Source: DASQVO01 sp035640715
GTDB taxonomy: Bacteria > Actinomycetota > Actinomycetes > Streptosporangiales > Streptosporangiaceae
DNA length: 8,653 nt
NCBI GenBank assembly: GCA_035640715.1
Contig: DASQVO010000325.1
Span: forward strand, 1-8,653
Direction of reading: 5' to 3'
Below, piece after piece: positions 1 through 5,589 of the stretch. The notes under the pieces were generated by a model. That model saw only the letters and a list, made by a program, of their open reading frames with translations. It did no database searches and had not been told where the DNA came from. The first letter of the stretch is position 1. Every line of letters starts with the position of its first letter. Position numbers and translations under genes: made by a program.

Positions 1-365
1 CAAGCCCTGCGCCGCACGCTGGCCCGCCGCCGGCTTCCCCGCCGGCCTCCGGGGGAGGCAGCTTCAGGAGAAGCGGGGGCGCCAGCCACGGGAACGGCGG
101 CCCGTCCGGTGCCGGATCCGGCGGGGCGGCGCGTCCGCGCTGGCAGCCCGGGCCGATCCGGCCGTCGAGCGGATGGTCGGGGCGGCCAGGCCCATCTGCC
201 GGTCCGGGAAATGCCGCCACCGGCGGTAACCGGTCACCGGGCCCGGGCGGCCGCGCCGCGGAGGAAGCCCCGGCCAGGCCGGCGGCTGAGGGCCGCGCGG
301 GATCGGCGTCCGCCGAGGGGCCGCCGATGCCCTTCTGGCTCCGCCCGGTGCGGCGCAGGAAGTAG
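1..365 (+). CDS. C-terminal tail of a truncated upstream protein (Pro/Gly/Ser-rich, possibly a T4SS membrane component)
   Basis: The frame that ends in TAG at 363-365 is open back to the window edge; the first full codon is at position 3, and the gene begins outside the window. The roughly 120 visible residues are low-complexity and almost entirely Gly, Pro, Ser, Ala and Arg. They finish with a less repetitive, basic end, PMPFWLRPVRRRK. No catalytic motif is present, so this is a disordered tail. The stop lies only 11 nt before the start of the bitopic membrane protein at 377, which suggests one operon. Large polytopic TrbL/VirB6-like proteins of actinobacterial type IV secretion clusters often carry such tails. 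That identity is inference from context, because the membrane core is outside the window. Composition in this frame fits coding DNA, but a longer shadow frame overlaps it, so confidence is moderate. Confidence 0.5.
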   Translation, partial: SPAPHAGPPPASPPASGGGSFRRSGGASHGNGGPSGAGSGGAARPRWQPGPIRPSSGWSGRPGPSAGPGNAATGGNRSPGPGGRAAEEAPARPAAEGRAGSASAEGPPMPFWLRPVRRRK

Positions 366-376
366 CGGCGGCCGCG

Positions 377-1012
377 ATGGACCTGTCTCCGGGACAGCAG
401 AAGGCACTCTTCGTGGTCGTTGTCGTGGCCCTGGCCGGGCTCGGGATCTACCTGCTCGCCCCGCATGGCAACGGGAGCAGCGGCCAGCACGCGGGCGCGG
501 TCCCCCCGGCTACCCACCGGCCGGCACCGGCCACCCAGGCGGCCGGTGCCGCGTCCGCGCCAGCGCCGTCACCAGCCGGCAGTCCGAGCGTCAACATCTA
601 CCGGTGGCTGCCCTTCACCCAGCAGGATCTGGCCAGGGCGTCGGCGGTCACCACGCAGTTCGCCGCCGACTACAACACCTTCACCTACAACGAGAGCGCC
701 GCCAGCTATGTCGCGAGAATGAGCGGCCTGATCACCGCCCAGCTCGGGCAGAAGCTGGAGAACTCGTTCGCGACCCTCGGGGTCGCCCAGACACGGTCCC
801 GGCAGAAGCAGATCTCCACCGGCACCGCATCGATCGATTCGCTCCGTGCGTTCGGCTCATCCAGCATCACCTTCGTGGTCACGGCCATCCAGAAGCTCAC
901 CGGTACCCAGGGCAGTAGCCAGACCAGCTCGCAGTATGCGATCACCGTCACCAACTCCGGCGGCTCGTGGCAGGTATACGACATTGAGCTGGCCTCGGCG
1001 GGCAATTCGTGA
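377..1012 (+). CDS. Bitopic membrane protein with a possible NTF2/VirB8-like C-terminal domain
   Basis: The protein has 211 residues. A short N-terminus is followed by one hydrophobic helix at about residues 10-28 (LFVVVVVALAGLGIYLLAP). Next comes a flexible Pro/Ala/Gly linker (about 31-70), then a compact domain of about 140 residues (73-211). That domain has an amphipathic helical start and a beta-rich end: ITFVVTAIQKL, then SQYAITVTNSGGSWQVYDIEL. The final pattern, in which strands end in 'SWQVYDIEL', is typical of small NTF2-like or VirB8-type accessory domains, where it packs outside the membrane. I infer a structural or scaffold subunit of a conjugative or secretion apparatus, because the next gene is a wall hydrolase and the previous one ends in a long disordered tail. 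No catalytic residues are apparent. The ATG at 377 is chosen because it precedes the TM helix; the nearest purine stretch (AGGA, 357-360) is too far away to be a strong ribosome-binding site. The 3' end overlaps the next gene by GTGA, indicating translational coupling. Confidence 0.72.
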   Translation: MDLSPGQQKALFVVVVVALAGLGIYLLAPHGNGSSGQHAGAVPPATHRPAPATQAAGAASAPAPSPAGSPSVNIYRWLPFTQQDLARASAVTTQFAADYNTFTYNESAASYVARMSGLITAQLGQKLENSFATLGVAQTRSRQKQISTGTASIDSLRAFGSSSITFVVTAIQKLTGTQGSSQTSSQYAITVTNSGGSWQVYDIELASAGNS

Positions 1013-2232
1013 CCGGCCCTCCGAGCCGGGGGGCAGGAAGAGCACGCGGGGCACGGCCGCTGCCAGCACGAGACGGCGGCGTCAGCCAGATCATGGTCGT
1101 CGGGGTGGTCGGCGTGGCAGCGCTGCTGATGATCAGCGCGCTGACCATACCGATGATGGTCGGCGGGTCGAGCATGCTGTTCGCCGCGGGCTCGGGCGGC
1201 TCAGGGTGCTCAGGTTCGGCCCAGCAGGCCAGCTCTGCCCTGCAGTCGAAGGCGAGCGGCACGGCGAAAAACTCCATCCCCGCCGACTACCTCAGCTGGT
1301 ACCAGAAGATCGGCCGCCAGTATGGCGTTCCCTGGGTCATCCTGGCCGGCATCGGCACGGTGGAAAGCAACAATGGCCAGTCCAACGCGCCGGGCGTACA
1401 CAGCGGCACGAACTTCGCCGGTGCGGCGGGGCCGATGCAGATCGGCGTCGGCGGCCAGGCCGGCGACAGCTGGGGCGGCGCGCCCGTCCACCCGGCCAGC
1501 GAGGTGGTGAACGGCGTCGCGACCGATGAGACCGGCAATGGGATAGCGAGCGTCTACAATCCGCCTGACGCGATCGCAGGAGCGGCGAAATACCTTCTCC
1601 AGCATGGCGTTCAGACGAACGTCAGCGCGGCGATATTCGCCTACAACCACCTCCAGTCCTACGTTCAGGACGTCGAAAGCTATGCGGCCGCCTACGCAAG
1701 CGGCGGATACTCCGTGACGACGGCCAGTTCGGCCGGCACCCCGGCGTCGTGCGCGCAGATCGCCGGCACCGTCGTGGGTGACTCCGCCGCGGTGCCCAAC
1801 CAGGCGGTGTCGACCGCGGTCGGCTACGCGGAGCAGCAGATCGGCAAGCCCTACCTGTGGAGCGGCGAGGGCCCGGACGCCTTCGACTGCTCCGGGCTCG
1901 TCATGATGGCCTACCAGGCCGCCGGCGTGACCGGCATCCCGCGTACGTCCCAGGAACAGTGGAAGTGGGGGCCGCAGATCCAGCCCGGCCATGAAAAGCC
2001 GGGAGATCTCGTCTTCTTCGTAGGCTCGGACGGCAAGATCACCGCTCCCGGCCACGTCGGCCTGGTGATCGGCGGCGGGAAGATGATCGAGGCCTATGCG
2101 GCCGGCTATCCGGTCCGCATCGTCACCTACGGCACCAGCAGCTCACCACCGGGGGACCAGCATCCGGTTGGCTTCACCCGCCCGTGGGCCCATGCCGGTG
2201 TGGTCCTGCCGGCCCAGCCGCCCGGGGGATGA
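1009..2232 (+). CDS. Membrane-anchored bifunctional peptidoglycan hydrolase: lytic transglycosylase plus NlpC/P60 endopeptidase
   Basis: The protein has 407 residues. A basic, Pro-rich N-terminus precedes a membrane helix at about 27-50 (QIMVVGVVGVAALLMISALT), which should place the rest outside the cell. Residues about 90-225 form a lysozyme-like transglycosylase domain. They contain the candidate catalytic Glu119 in TVESNNGQ, the GPMQIG signature at 141-146, NPPDAIAGAAKYL at 184-196, and AYNH at 211-214. A Ser/Ala/Thr linker leads to an NlpC/P60 domain (about 265-395), with the nucleophile Cys294 in FDCSGLV and His349 in PGHVGLVI. At the usual third polar position the sequence has MIEAY, so Glu361 stands where His, Asn or Gln is common. 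The transglycosylase cuts the glycan strand and NlpC/P60 cuts stem peptides; the combination is typical of the wall-opening enzyme of Gram-positive conjugation systems (VirB1-like). Its GTG start overlaps the upstream stop (GTGA). Role in transfer is inferred from its neighbours; a general wall-remodelling hydrolase is the alternative. Confidence 0.88.
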   Translation: MTGPPSRGAGRARGARPLPARDGGVSQIMVVGVVGVAALLMISALTIPMMVGGSSMLFAAGSGGSGCSGSAQQASSALQSKASGTAKNSIPADYLSWYQKIGRQYGVPWVILAGIGTVESNNGQSNAPGVHSGTNFAGAAGPMQIGVGGQAGDSWGGAPVHPASEVVNGVATDETGNGIASVYNPPDAIAGAAKYLLQHGVQTNVSAAIFAYNHLQSYVQDVESYAAAYASGGYSVTTASSAGTPASCAQIAGTVVGDSAAVPNQAVSTAVGYAEQQIGKPYLWSGEGPDAFDCSGLVMMAYQAAGVTGIPRTSQEQWKWGPQIQPGHEKPGDLVFFVGSDGKITAPGHVGLVIGGGKMIEAYAAGYPVRIVTYGTSSSPPGDQHPVGFTRPWAHAGVVLPAQPPGG

Positions 2233-2275
2233 GCGGTGCTGTTCGGCGCCAGGCCTATGCGGTTCCCTGCCTCAG

Positions 2276-2653
2276 CTAACGGCTGTCCCGGCCGCTGAAC
2301 TCGGCCAGCCTGCCGGCAATGGCGGCCTCATCCAGCTCACCATTCTCCGCCGCGCGCACGAGCTCGATGGCCTGCCCGGGTGCGGCCTTGAGGGTGATGT
2401 CGTTCAGCCCCAGCAATGTGTAGGCGGCGAGCCAGGCGAAAATGTCGTTACGTGCCTCCAGCGGCCGCAGCCGCACGATCGCGTGCAGCAGCGCGGCCGC
2501 GGCGTCTAGCGGGTCGGTGTGCACGGGCTGGCCGAGCAGCTCGGCGCGGTGCCGCTCGTGGGCGGCGGCCAGCGCCGAGTAGTCCCGCACTGCCGGGTCG
2601 CCCTCGATCCCCTCGGCTAGGCGCAGCAGGGTCCTGATCGCCAGGTAGCGCAC
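2276..2653 (-). CDS. Fic/Doc-like toxin-position protein with degenerate catalytic motif
   Basis: The protein has 125 residues, the normal size for a Doc (death-on-curing) protein. The overall pattern fits the Doc fold: an N-terminal MRYL...LAE helix, AAALLHAIVRL at about 52-62 (compare ALLHGLARNHP in Doc), the following helix FAWLAAYTLLGLN (72-84), and the closing AIELVRAAENGELDEAAIAGRLAEF (95-119). Active Doc/Fic proteins carry a HxFxDGNKR-type loop for nucleotide transfer. Here the aligned stretch at 63-71 reads RPLEARNDI, so the catalytic His, the Asp/Glu and the GNKR phosphate-binding residues are nearly all missing. It is therefore probably not a conventional AMP-transferase or kinase. 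It starts with GTG at 2653, sharing one base with the antitoxin stop (TAGTG), and has no Shine-Dalgarno site of its own, so it is likely translated by coupling. The family assignment is a manual alignment; a diverged but functional toxin, or an inactive remnant, are both possible. Confidence 0.68.
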   Translation of the reverse strand: MRYLAIRTLLRLAEGIEGDPAVRDYSALAAAHERHRAELLGQPVHTDPLDAAAALLHAIVRLRPLEARNDIFAWLAAYTLLGLNDITLKAAPGQAIELVRAAENGELDEAAIAGRLAEFSGRDSR

Positions 2654-2910
2654 TAAGCGACCGCGCGGGTACGTGAGCGGAGTTCCGCGATCTTGCGTGC
2701 GTTACCGACCGCGTCGAGGCCGAAAGCCTCCCCGTAGCCGGCCAGTGCCTCCGCCGCCAGCGCCAGCGCCTCATCCTCCTGCGCCGCGGCCTCAATCGCG
2801 TCCCGTGCGTACGTCTGCATGCTGACACCGGCACGTGCCGCTGCCGCTGCCAGGCGCTCGTGCGCATCATCGTTGAGTTTGAGCAGGAAGGACTTCTGTG
2901 TGTCACTCAT
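2653..2910 (-). CDS. Ribbon-helix-helix (Arc/HicB-like) antitoxin of the Fic-like pair
   Basis: The protein has 85 residues. Its N-terminal half, with SFLLKLNDDAHERLAAAAA followed by AGVSMQTYARDAIEAA, matches the ribbon-helix-helix plan: a short beta strand, a first helix, a turn (RAGVS) and a second helix. The rest (about 45-85) is an Ala/Glu-rich helical tail with RKIAELRSR, which probably binds the partner. It should dimerise, neutralise the co-encoded protein and repress its own promoter. ATG at 2910 is chosen over a TTG 18 nt upstream (2928), because homologous proteins begin just before the strand and the upstream codons cover the probable -10 box. The start of the partner gene overlaps this stop by one base. 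The fold call is by pattern only. I see no (S/T)xxxE(G/N) Fic-inhibitory helix, in keeping with the partner's lost active site. Confidence 0.72.
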   Translation of the reverse strand: MSDTQKSFLLKLNDDAHERLAAAAARAGVSMQTYARDAIEAAAQEDEALALAAEALAGYGEAFGLDAVGNARKIAELRSRTRAVA

Positions 2911-2917
2911 GACCACC

Positions 2918-2923
2918 ACACTA
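2918..2923 (-). promoter_or_regulatory. Possible -10 box for a leaderless antitoxin transcript
   Basis: On the minus strand TAGTGT (TANNNT pattern) ends 7 nt before the antitoxin ATG. Transcription would then begin at or next to the start codon, giving a leaderless mRNA, which is common in actinobacteria. There is no Shine-Dalgarno sequence, which agrees with this. No good TTGACA-like -35 box is seen; the region where it would lie is occupied by the palindrome. Confidence 0.35.
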
Positions 2924-2928
2924 CCCAA

Positions 2929-2955
2929 CCGATATCCCTAGCGATACCGGTATCG
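2929..2955 (-). promoter_or_regulatory. Candidate autoregulatory operator of the RHH/Fic-like operon
   Basis: A perfect 14-bp palindrome, CGATACCGGTATCG, lies at 2942-2955. A further CGATATC half-site lies at 2930-2936, 12 bp (about one helical turn) from the first CGATA of the palindrome. Regularly spaced short half-sites upstream of the antitoxin gene are the normal form of ribbon-helix-helix operators. Binding here would cover the -35 region of the antitoxin promoter. The repeats are seen directly; the regulatory role is inferred. Confidence 0.6.
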
Positions 2956-3008
2956 TGGACCGCTTCACGTTTCTGCCCGGCCCGGCGGACAGGTGAGCGG
3001 CCGGCAGG

Positions 3009-4412
3009 TCAGCTGATCGTGGCCCGCCCTGAGCTGAACCGCTCGTGCCGGACGTGATCGGACTGGCCGAGGAAGGCCTTGAACTCGCCGAGACGGTAGG
3101 CCGTCCCGTCCGGGGAGGTCGCGATCTCCACGTGGAAGTCCCGGCCGAGATCTGCCAGGCGCCTGAGCACGGCCGGGCCGCTGAGCGCGGTACCGGCCAG
3201 CCCGCGGGCGGCCGCCTCGGCCTGGACGGCCGCGGCGATCTGCGCGGCGGTCAGGAAGGTGCGCCGCGCCCGCAGCACCGCGAAAACCGGGTCATGCAGG
3301 TGCGCGGACTCATCGGCCGGCGGGCACGGGTCGTCTTCATGCAGCAGCGCACGCCGTATGGCCCTGCCCACCGCCTCGGCGACCGGCGGCGGGAACGCGT
3401 TCCCGATCTGCCGGTATCTCGCCGTCTTCCGGCCCGTGAACTCCCAGCCCCACTCGTCTTGCCAGCCTTGCAGCCGCGCCACCATCTCGCAGGTCAGCTT
3501 GGGCATCATCGCCGGGTCGTCGCGGGGTCCCGGCGGCCCATCGGCGATGCCGAGGCCATCGGTGCCCAGCTCCGCCCAGGCTCGTTTCGCGCGTGTCGGG
3601 CCCAGATCCGCGCCGCCGTGCTTCTTGGAGCCGCCGACGATCGTCGGCGCGATCTTGTCGGCGCGGCGGACCCAGCGGGACGTTCCATGCCAGCCTCGTG
3701 CACCCATGAGGTCCCCGACCGCCTCGCCCACGCTGCGCGGCCGCTGACCGGCCGGAGCTGGCCAGCGGAACCACGGGGCGTCGTCCGGCCGCAGCGCCAC
3801 GAGCACCGAGCGGGGACGAAGCTGCGGCACGCCGAAGTCCGACGCGTGCAGCAGCTTCCAGCCCGGCACGTAACCGAGTTCCCGCAGCCGGTCGAGCACA
3901 TGCTGGCGGTAGGCGCCGAACCTGTTCATGCTCAGGCCCCGGACATTCTCCAGCAGCAGCGCCCGGGGGCGCAGCAGGCCGCACAGCTCCACAGCCCAGG
4001 CGAAAAGGTCACGCTCATCCGTCGCGCCGAGCTGGCGGCCCGCCACCGTGAACGGCGGGCAGGGAACGCCGCCAGCCAGCAGCGCGATGCCGGAATAGGC
4101 CCGCGGTTCCCACACGGCCGGGTCGGCGACGTCCCCTTCGGCGACCTTCCAGCCGGGCCGGTTCGCCCGCAGTGTGGCGCACGCCGCCGGATCCAGTTCC
4201 ACGGCCAGGGCGTGCTCGAATCCGGCACGCTCGAGGCCCAGCGCCTGGCCGCCGGCGCCCGCGCAGACCTCGACGACCTCAAGATCCGCCACGTCCGCCT
4301 CCTCATGCTGCTCCGCCTGCCCCATATCCTGGCGCAACACGTCCCGGTTATGGTGGACGGTGCGTGGCCGCCGCCGCGTGTCCTGTGGGACATTAGCGCG
4401 ACGTGCCGACAC
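3009..4412 (-). CDS. Orphan DNA (cytosine-5)-methyltransferase with a C-terminal winged-helix-like extension
   Basis: The protein has up to 467 residues. The C5-MTase motifs appear in order. Motif I, which binds S-adenosylmethionine, is CAGAGGQALGLERAGF (50-65). Motif IV is PCPPF with the nucleophile Cys118 (117-121; PCPP replaces the more usual PCQP). Motif VI is ENV (155-157) and motif VIII is QLRPR (197-201). About 100 residues of target-recognition region follow, then motif IX (VARLQGW, 311-317) and motif X (RYRQIGNAFPPPVAEAVGRAI, within 332-352). It methylates cytosine in a DNA sequence that cannot be predicted here. An extra tail (about 370-467) with FLTAAQIAAAV and GPAVLRRLADLGRDFHVE resembles a winged-helix fold. 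No restriction endonuclease is encoded nearby. The GTG at 4412 is the outermost start; it lacks a ribosome-binding site and the first 29 codons are less GC-biased, so GTG 4340 or ATG 4325 may be the true start. The antitoxin/Fic-like pair follows on the same strand after 98 bp. Confidence 0.9.
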   Translation of the reverse strand: MSARRANVPQDTRRRPRTVHHNRDVLRQDMGQAEQHEEADVADLEVVEVCAGAGGQALGLERAGFEHALAVELDPAACATLRANRPGWKVAEGDVADPAVWEPRAYSGIALLAGGVPCPPFTVAGRQLGATDERDLFAWAVELCGLLRPRALLLENVRGLSMNRFGAYRQHVLDRLRELGYVPGWKLLHASDFGVPQLRPRSVLVALRPDDAPWFRWPAPAGQRPRSVGEAVGDLMGARGWHGTSRWVRRADKIAPTIVGGSKKHGGADLGPTRAKRAWAELGTDGLGIADGPPGPRDDPAMMPKLTCEMVARLQGWQDEWGWEFTGRKTARYRQIGNAFPPPVAEAVGRAIRRALLHEDDPCPPADESAHLHDPVFAVLRARRTFLTAAQIAAAVQAEAAARGLAGTALSGPAVLRRLADLGRDFHVEIATSPDGTAYRLGEFKAFLGQSDHVRHERFSSGRATIS

Positions 4413-4458
4413 TCGGTGCGGCGGCGGGACGGCAGGGGCCGGCGGGCAGGCGGCAGGG

Positions 4459-4986
4459 TCAGCGGACCGGGCGGGAGCGCCGGGCGGCGCGGATGCGTGC
4501 CCGTGGCTCGGGCTTGCGCTCCAGTTCCTCAGGCAGCCGCTGCAGCGAGTTCGAGGCGCTGTTTACGACATCTTCGGCGATCTCGATGACGCGCCTTCCC
4601 CTGGTTCTCGCGGCGTTCCGGAGGAGGTTGAACGCGTCACGGGTGCGGAGCCTGTGACGCTCGGCGAGCACGCCGATGGCCTGTTCCACCCGGACACGCG
4701 CGGTGAGCGCGTGCTCAAGCTGTGTGACCGTAACAGCGAGGTGCGCCGCCTCGTCCGCCTGGTCCATCGGACGGGCGTGACGGGGAGGCGGCTTCGGGGC
4801 CGCTGGCGCGGCAGCGGCCGCCGTTCCCGCCTCTGCCGCCGCGGAGCGGGAGGACGCGAGATCGGCGGCCAGCAGATCGGCCAGCACCATGGCGCTCGTC
4901 AGGTCTGATGCCTCTTCGTCACCGACGACCCAGCCCCGCTCCGACCTGCGGACCACTGTTTCACCCGATACCGTTGTCCCGCTCAT
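4459..4986 (-). CDS. Solo ANTAR-domain protein (putative RNA-binding antiterminator)
   Basis: The protein has 175 residues. The N-terminal part (about 11-45) contains VVRRSERGWVVGDEEA and SAMVLADLLAADLA; it is followed by an Ala/Pro linker (49-70). Residues about 88-143 form the ANTAR three-helix unit: TQLEHALTARVRVEQAIGVL, then AERHRLRTRDAFNLLRNAAR, then RRVIEIAEDVV. ANTAR domains bind paired hairpins in mRNA leaders and prevent transcription termination, usually in response to an attached sensor. Here no GAF, PAS or receiver sensor domain is recognisable. Within the conserved QAKG turn the Lys is Ile (QAIG, 102-105). The tail (150-175) is Arg/Pro-rich and basic, which may add RNA affinity. 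ATG at 4986 has a weak GGGGGA site upstream. It lies 46 bp upstream of the methyltransferase on the same strand and 108 bp downstream of mrx1. RNA targets cannot be named from this window. Confidence 0.82.
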   Translation of the reverse strand: MSGTTVSGETVVRRSERGWVVGDEEASDLTSAMVLADLLAADLASSRSAAAEAGTAAAAAPAAPKPPPRHARPMDQADEAAHLAVTVTQLEHALTARVRVEQAIGVLAERHRLRTRDAFNLLRNAARTRGRRVIEIAEDVVNSASNSLQRLPEELERKPEPRARIRAARRSRPVR

Positions 4987-5012
4987 CTAACGAGTCCCCC
5001 AACCCTCTCATC

Positions 5013-5026
5013 GCGCCGGCCGGCGC
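5013..5026. repeat. GC-rich perfect palindrome upstream of the ANTAR gene
   Basis: GCGCCGGCCGGCGC is a perfect 14-bp palindrome, 27 bp upstream of the ANTAR gene start. It could be a regulator site or a leader hairpin, but such GC palindromes arise fairly often by chance in DNA of this composition. An AT-rich patch at 5076-5093 in the same 108-bp gap could hold the promoter; I see no convincing -10/-35 pair. Confidence 0.3.
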
Positions 5027-5094
5027 CCTCATCAGGCACGGCCTGTCCGGCGTAACGCGGGCAGCCCGCCATTCGGCATAAATTAATGTAAAGC

Positions 5095-5352
5095 TCACCC
5101 GCTCGTAGTTAGCTGTGACATCCGGTTCTTCACCTGCGCGGCCGACGGGTTCACCATTACGCTCCCGTCGGGAAACACCACGGTGGGCACAGTCTGGTTG
5201 CCCCCGTTGACGCTCATCACATAGTCAGCGGCGGCCGGATCGCGTTCGATGTCCACCTCGGTCATCTCGATTCCTTCCCTGGCCAGCTGGCTCTTCAGGC
5301 GCCTGCAGAAGGCGCACCACTGGGTCGTGTACATCGTCAGCGGAGCCGACAC
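5095..5352 (-). CDS. mrx1: Mycoredoxin (glutaredoxin-like, mycothiol-dependent oxidoreductase)
   Basis: The protein has 85 residues, the full length for a single-domain mycoredoxin. The thioredoxin-fold features are all visible: strand LTMYTTQW, redox motif CAFC at 13-16 (from WCAFCRRLK), the EVDIERDPAAADYV segment (33-46), VNGGNQTVPTVVF with the cis-Pro at 56, and the closing PSAAQVKNRM helix. The VDIE...VNGG(N)xTVPTV...NPSA pattern is characteristic of actinobacterial Mrx1 rather than of general glutaredoxins. It reduces mycothiol mixed disulfides on proteins in the cytoplasm, using electrons from mycothiol and mycothione reductase. The GTG start at 5352 is supported by an AAGGAGA site on the minus strand (5359-5365), 6 nt away. 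The divergent neighbour is a UvrD2-type helicase, the same pairing known for Rv3198A and uvrD2 in Mycobacterium tuberculosis (from memory). A SigR-like promoter lies upstream. Confidence 0.93.
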   Translation of the reverse strand: MSAPLTMYTTQWCAFCRRLKSQLAREGIEMTEVDIERDPAAADYVMSVNGGNQTVPTVVFPDGSVMVNPSAAQVKNRMSQLTTSG

Positions 5353-5394
5353 CTGCTATCTCCTTCCATCACCTGCCCCCGTCCGAGGAATTGC

Positions 5395-5421
5395 AACATA
5401 AAAGATCCCCTTCAGCTTCCC
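5395..5421 (-). promoter_or_regulatory. SigR/SigH-type (thiol-oxidative stress) promoter for mrx1
   Basis: On the minus strand GGGAAG (5416-5421) is followed by exactly 18 bp and then GTT (5395-5397). The Streptomyces SigR consensus is GGAAT-N18-GTT, so this differs only at the last base of the -35 element. The expected start site is near 5388, leaving a leader of about 37 nt that contains the AAGGAGA ribosome-binding site of mrx1. Mycothiol and thioredoxin genes are classic targets of SigR and its mycobacterial counterpart SigH, so the site makes sense in front of a mycoredoxin. The spacing is seen directly; use by a SigR homologue is inferred. Confidence 0.6.
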
Positions 5422-5470
5422 GGATGCTGCGGTACCGGGCGCGGGCGGCGGCGCCTGCCGTCTGGGGCCG

Positions 5471-5510
5471 GCCGCGCGCTGCCGTGGGGGTCAGCCGCGC
5501 GCTGCCCTGG
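5471..5510. repeat. Tandem 17-bp direct repeat in the mrx1-helicase intergenic region
   Basis: GCCGCGCGCTGCCGTGG at 5471-5487 recurs at 5494-5510 as GCCGCGCGCTGCCCTGG, 16 of 17 bases identical, offset by 23 bp (about two helical turns). It lies 80 bp upstream of the helicase start, immediately before its possible promoter. It may be a binding site for a regulator of the helicase gene or a local duplication. Confidence 0.55.
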
Positions 5511-5530
5511 AGTCCCGCCGCCTGCTGGCC

Positions 5531-5536
5531 TAGAGT
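5531..5536 (+). promoter_or_regulatory. Possible -10 box for the helicase gene
   Basis: TAGAGT fits the TANNNT form of actinobacterial -10 boxes and lies 53 nt upstream of the helicase GTG. With a 17-bp spacer the -35 hexamer would be TGGAGT (5508-5513), a weak match overlapping the second copy of the direct repeat. Confidence 0.3.
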
Positions 5537-5589
5537 GTGCCCTCAGGCCACGCGGACCAGCTGGCCGGCGGGAGCGGAGAGGAGGTGCC

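Noticed and set aside
109..918. Plus-strand open frame of 269 codons near the left end
   Set aside because: The product is Arg/Gly/Pro-rich and overlaps the better supported membrane protein at 377; only that frame gives a TM helix and an ordered domain.
1210..2055. Minus-strand open frame of 281 codons over the wall hydrolase
   Set aside because: The opposite strand has both catalytic domains intact; this frame has no recognisable motif.
2233..2275. Possible terminator between the convergent hydrolase and Fic-like genes
   Set aside because: Only short, imperfect inverted repeats are present in the 43-bp gap; no stable stem was found.
2448..2906. Minus-strand frame of 152 codons overlapping the antitoxin and Fic-like gene
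   Set aside because: It is out of frame with both coupled genes and its product is Arg/Ala-rich without a fold pattern.
3045..4589. Plus-strand open frame of 514 codons antisense to the methyltransferase
   Set aside because: It mirrors a gene with all C5-methyltransferase motifs; its own product is Arg/Pro/Gly-rich with no recognisable domain. Long antisense frames are usual in DNA this GC-rich.
4987..5094. tRNA or attachment site at the accessory/core boundary
   Set aside because: No cloverleaf, CCA end or T-loop sequence and no matching direct repeat were seen; the boundary between accessory and core DNA remains only inferred.
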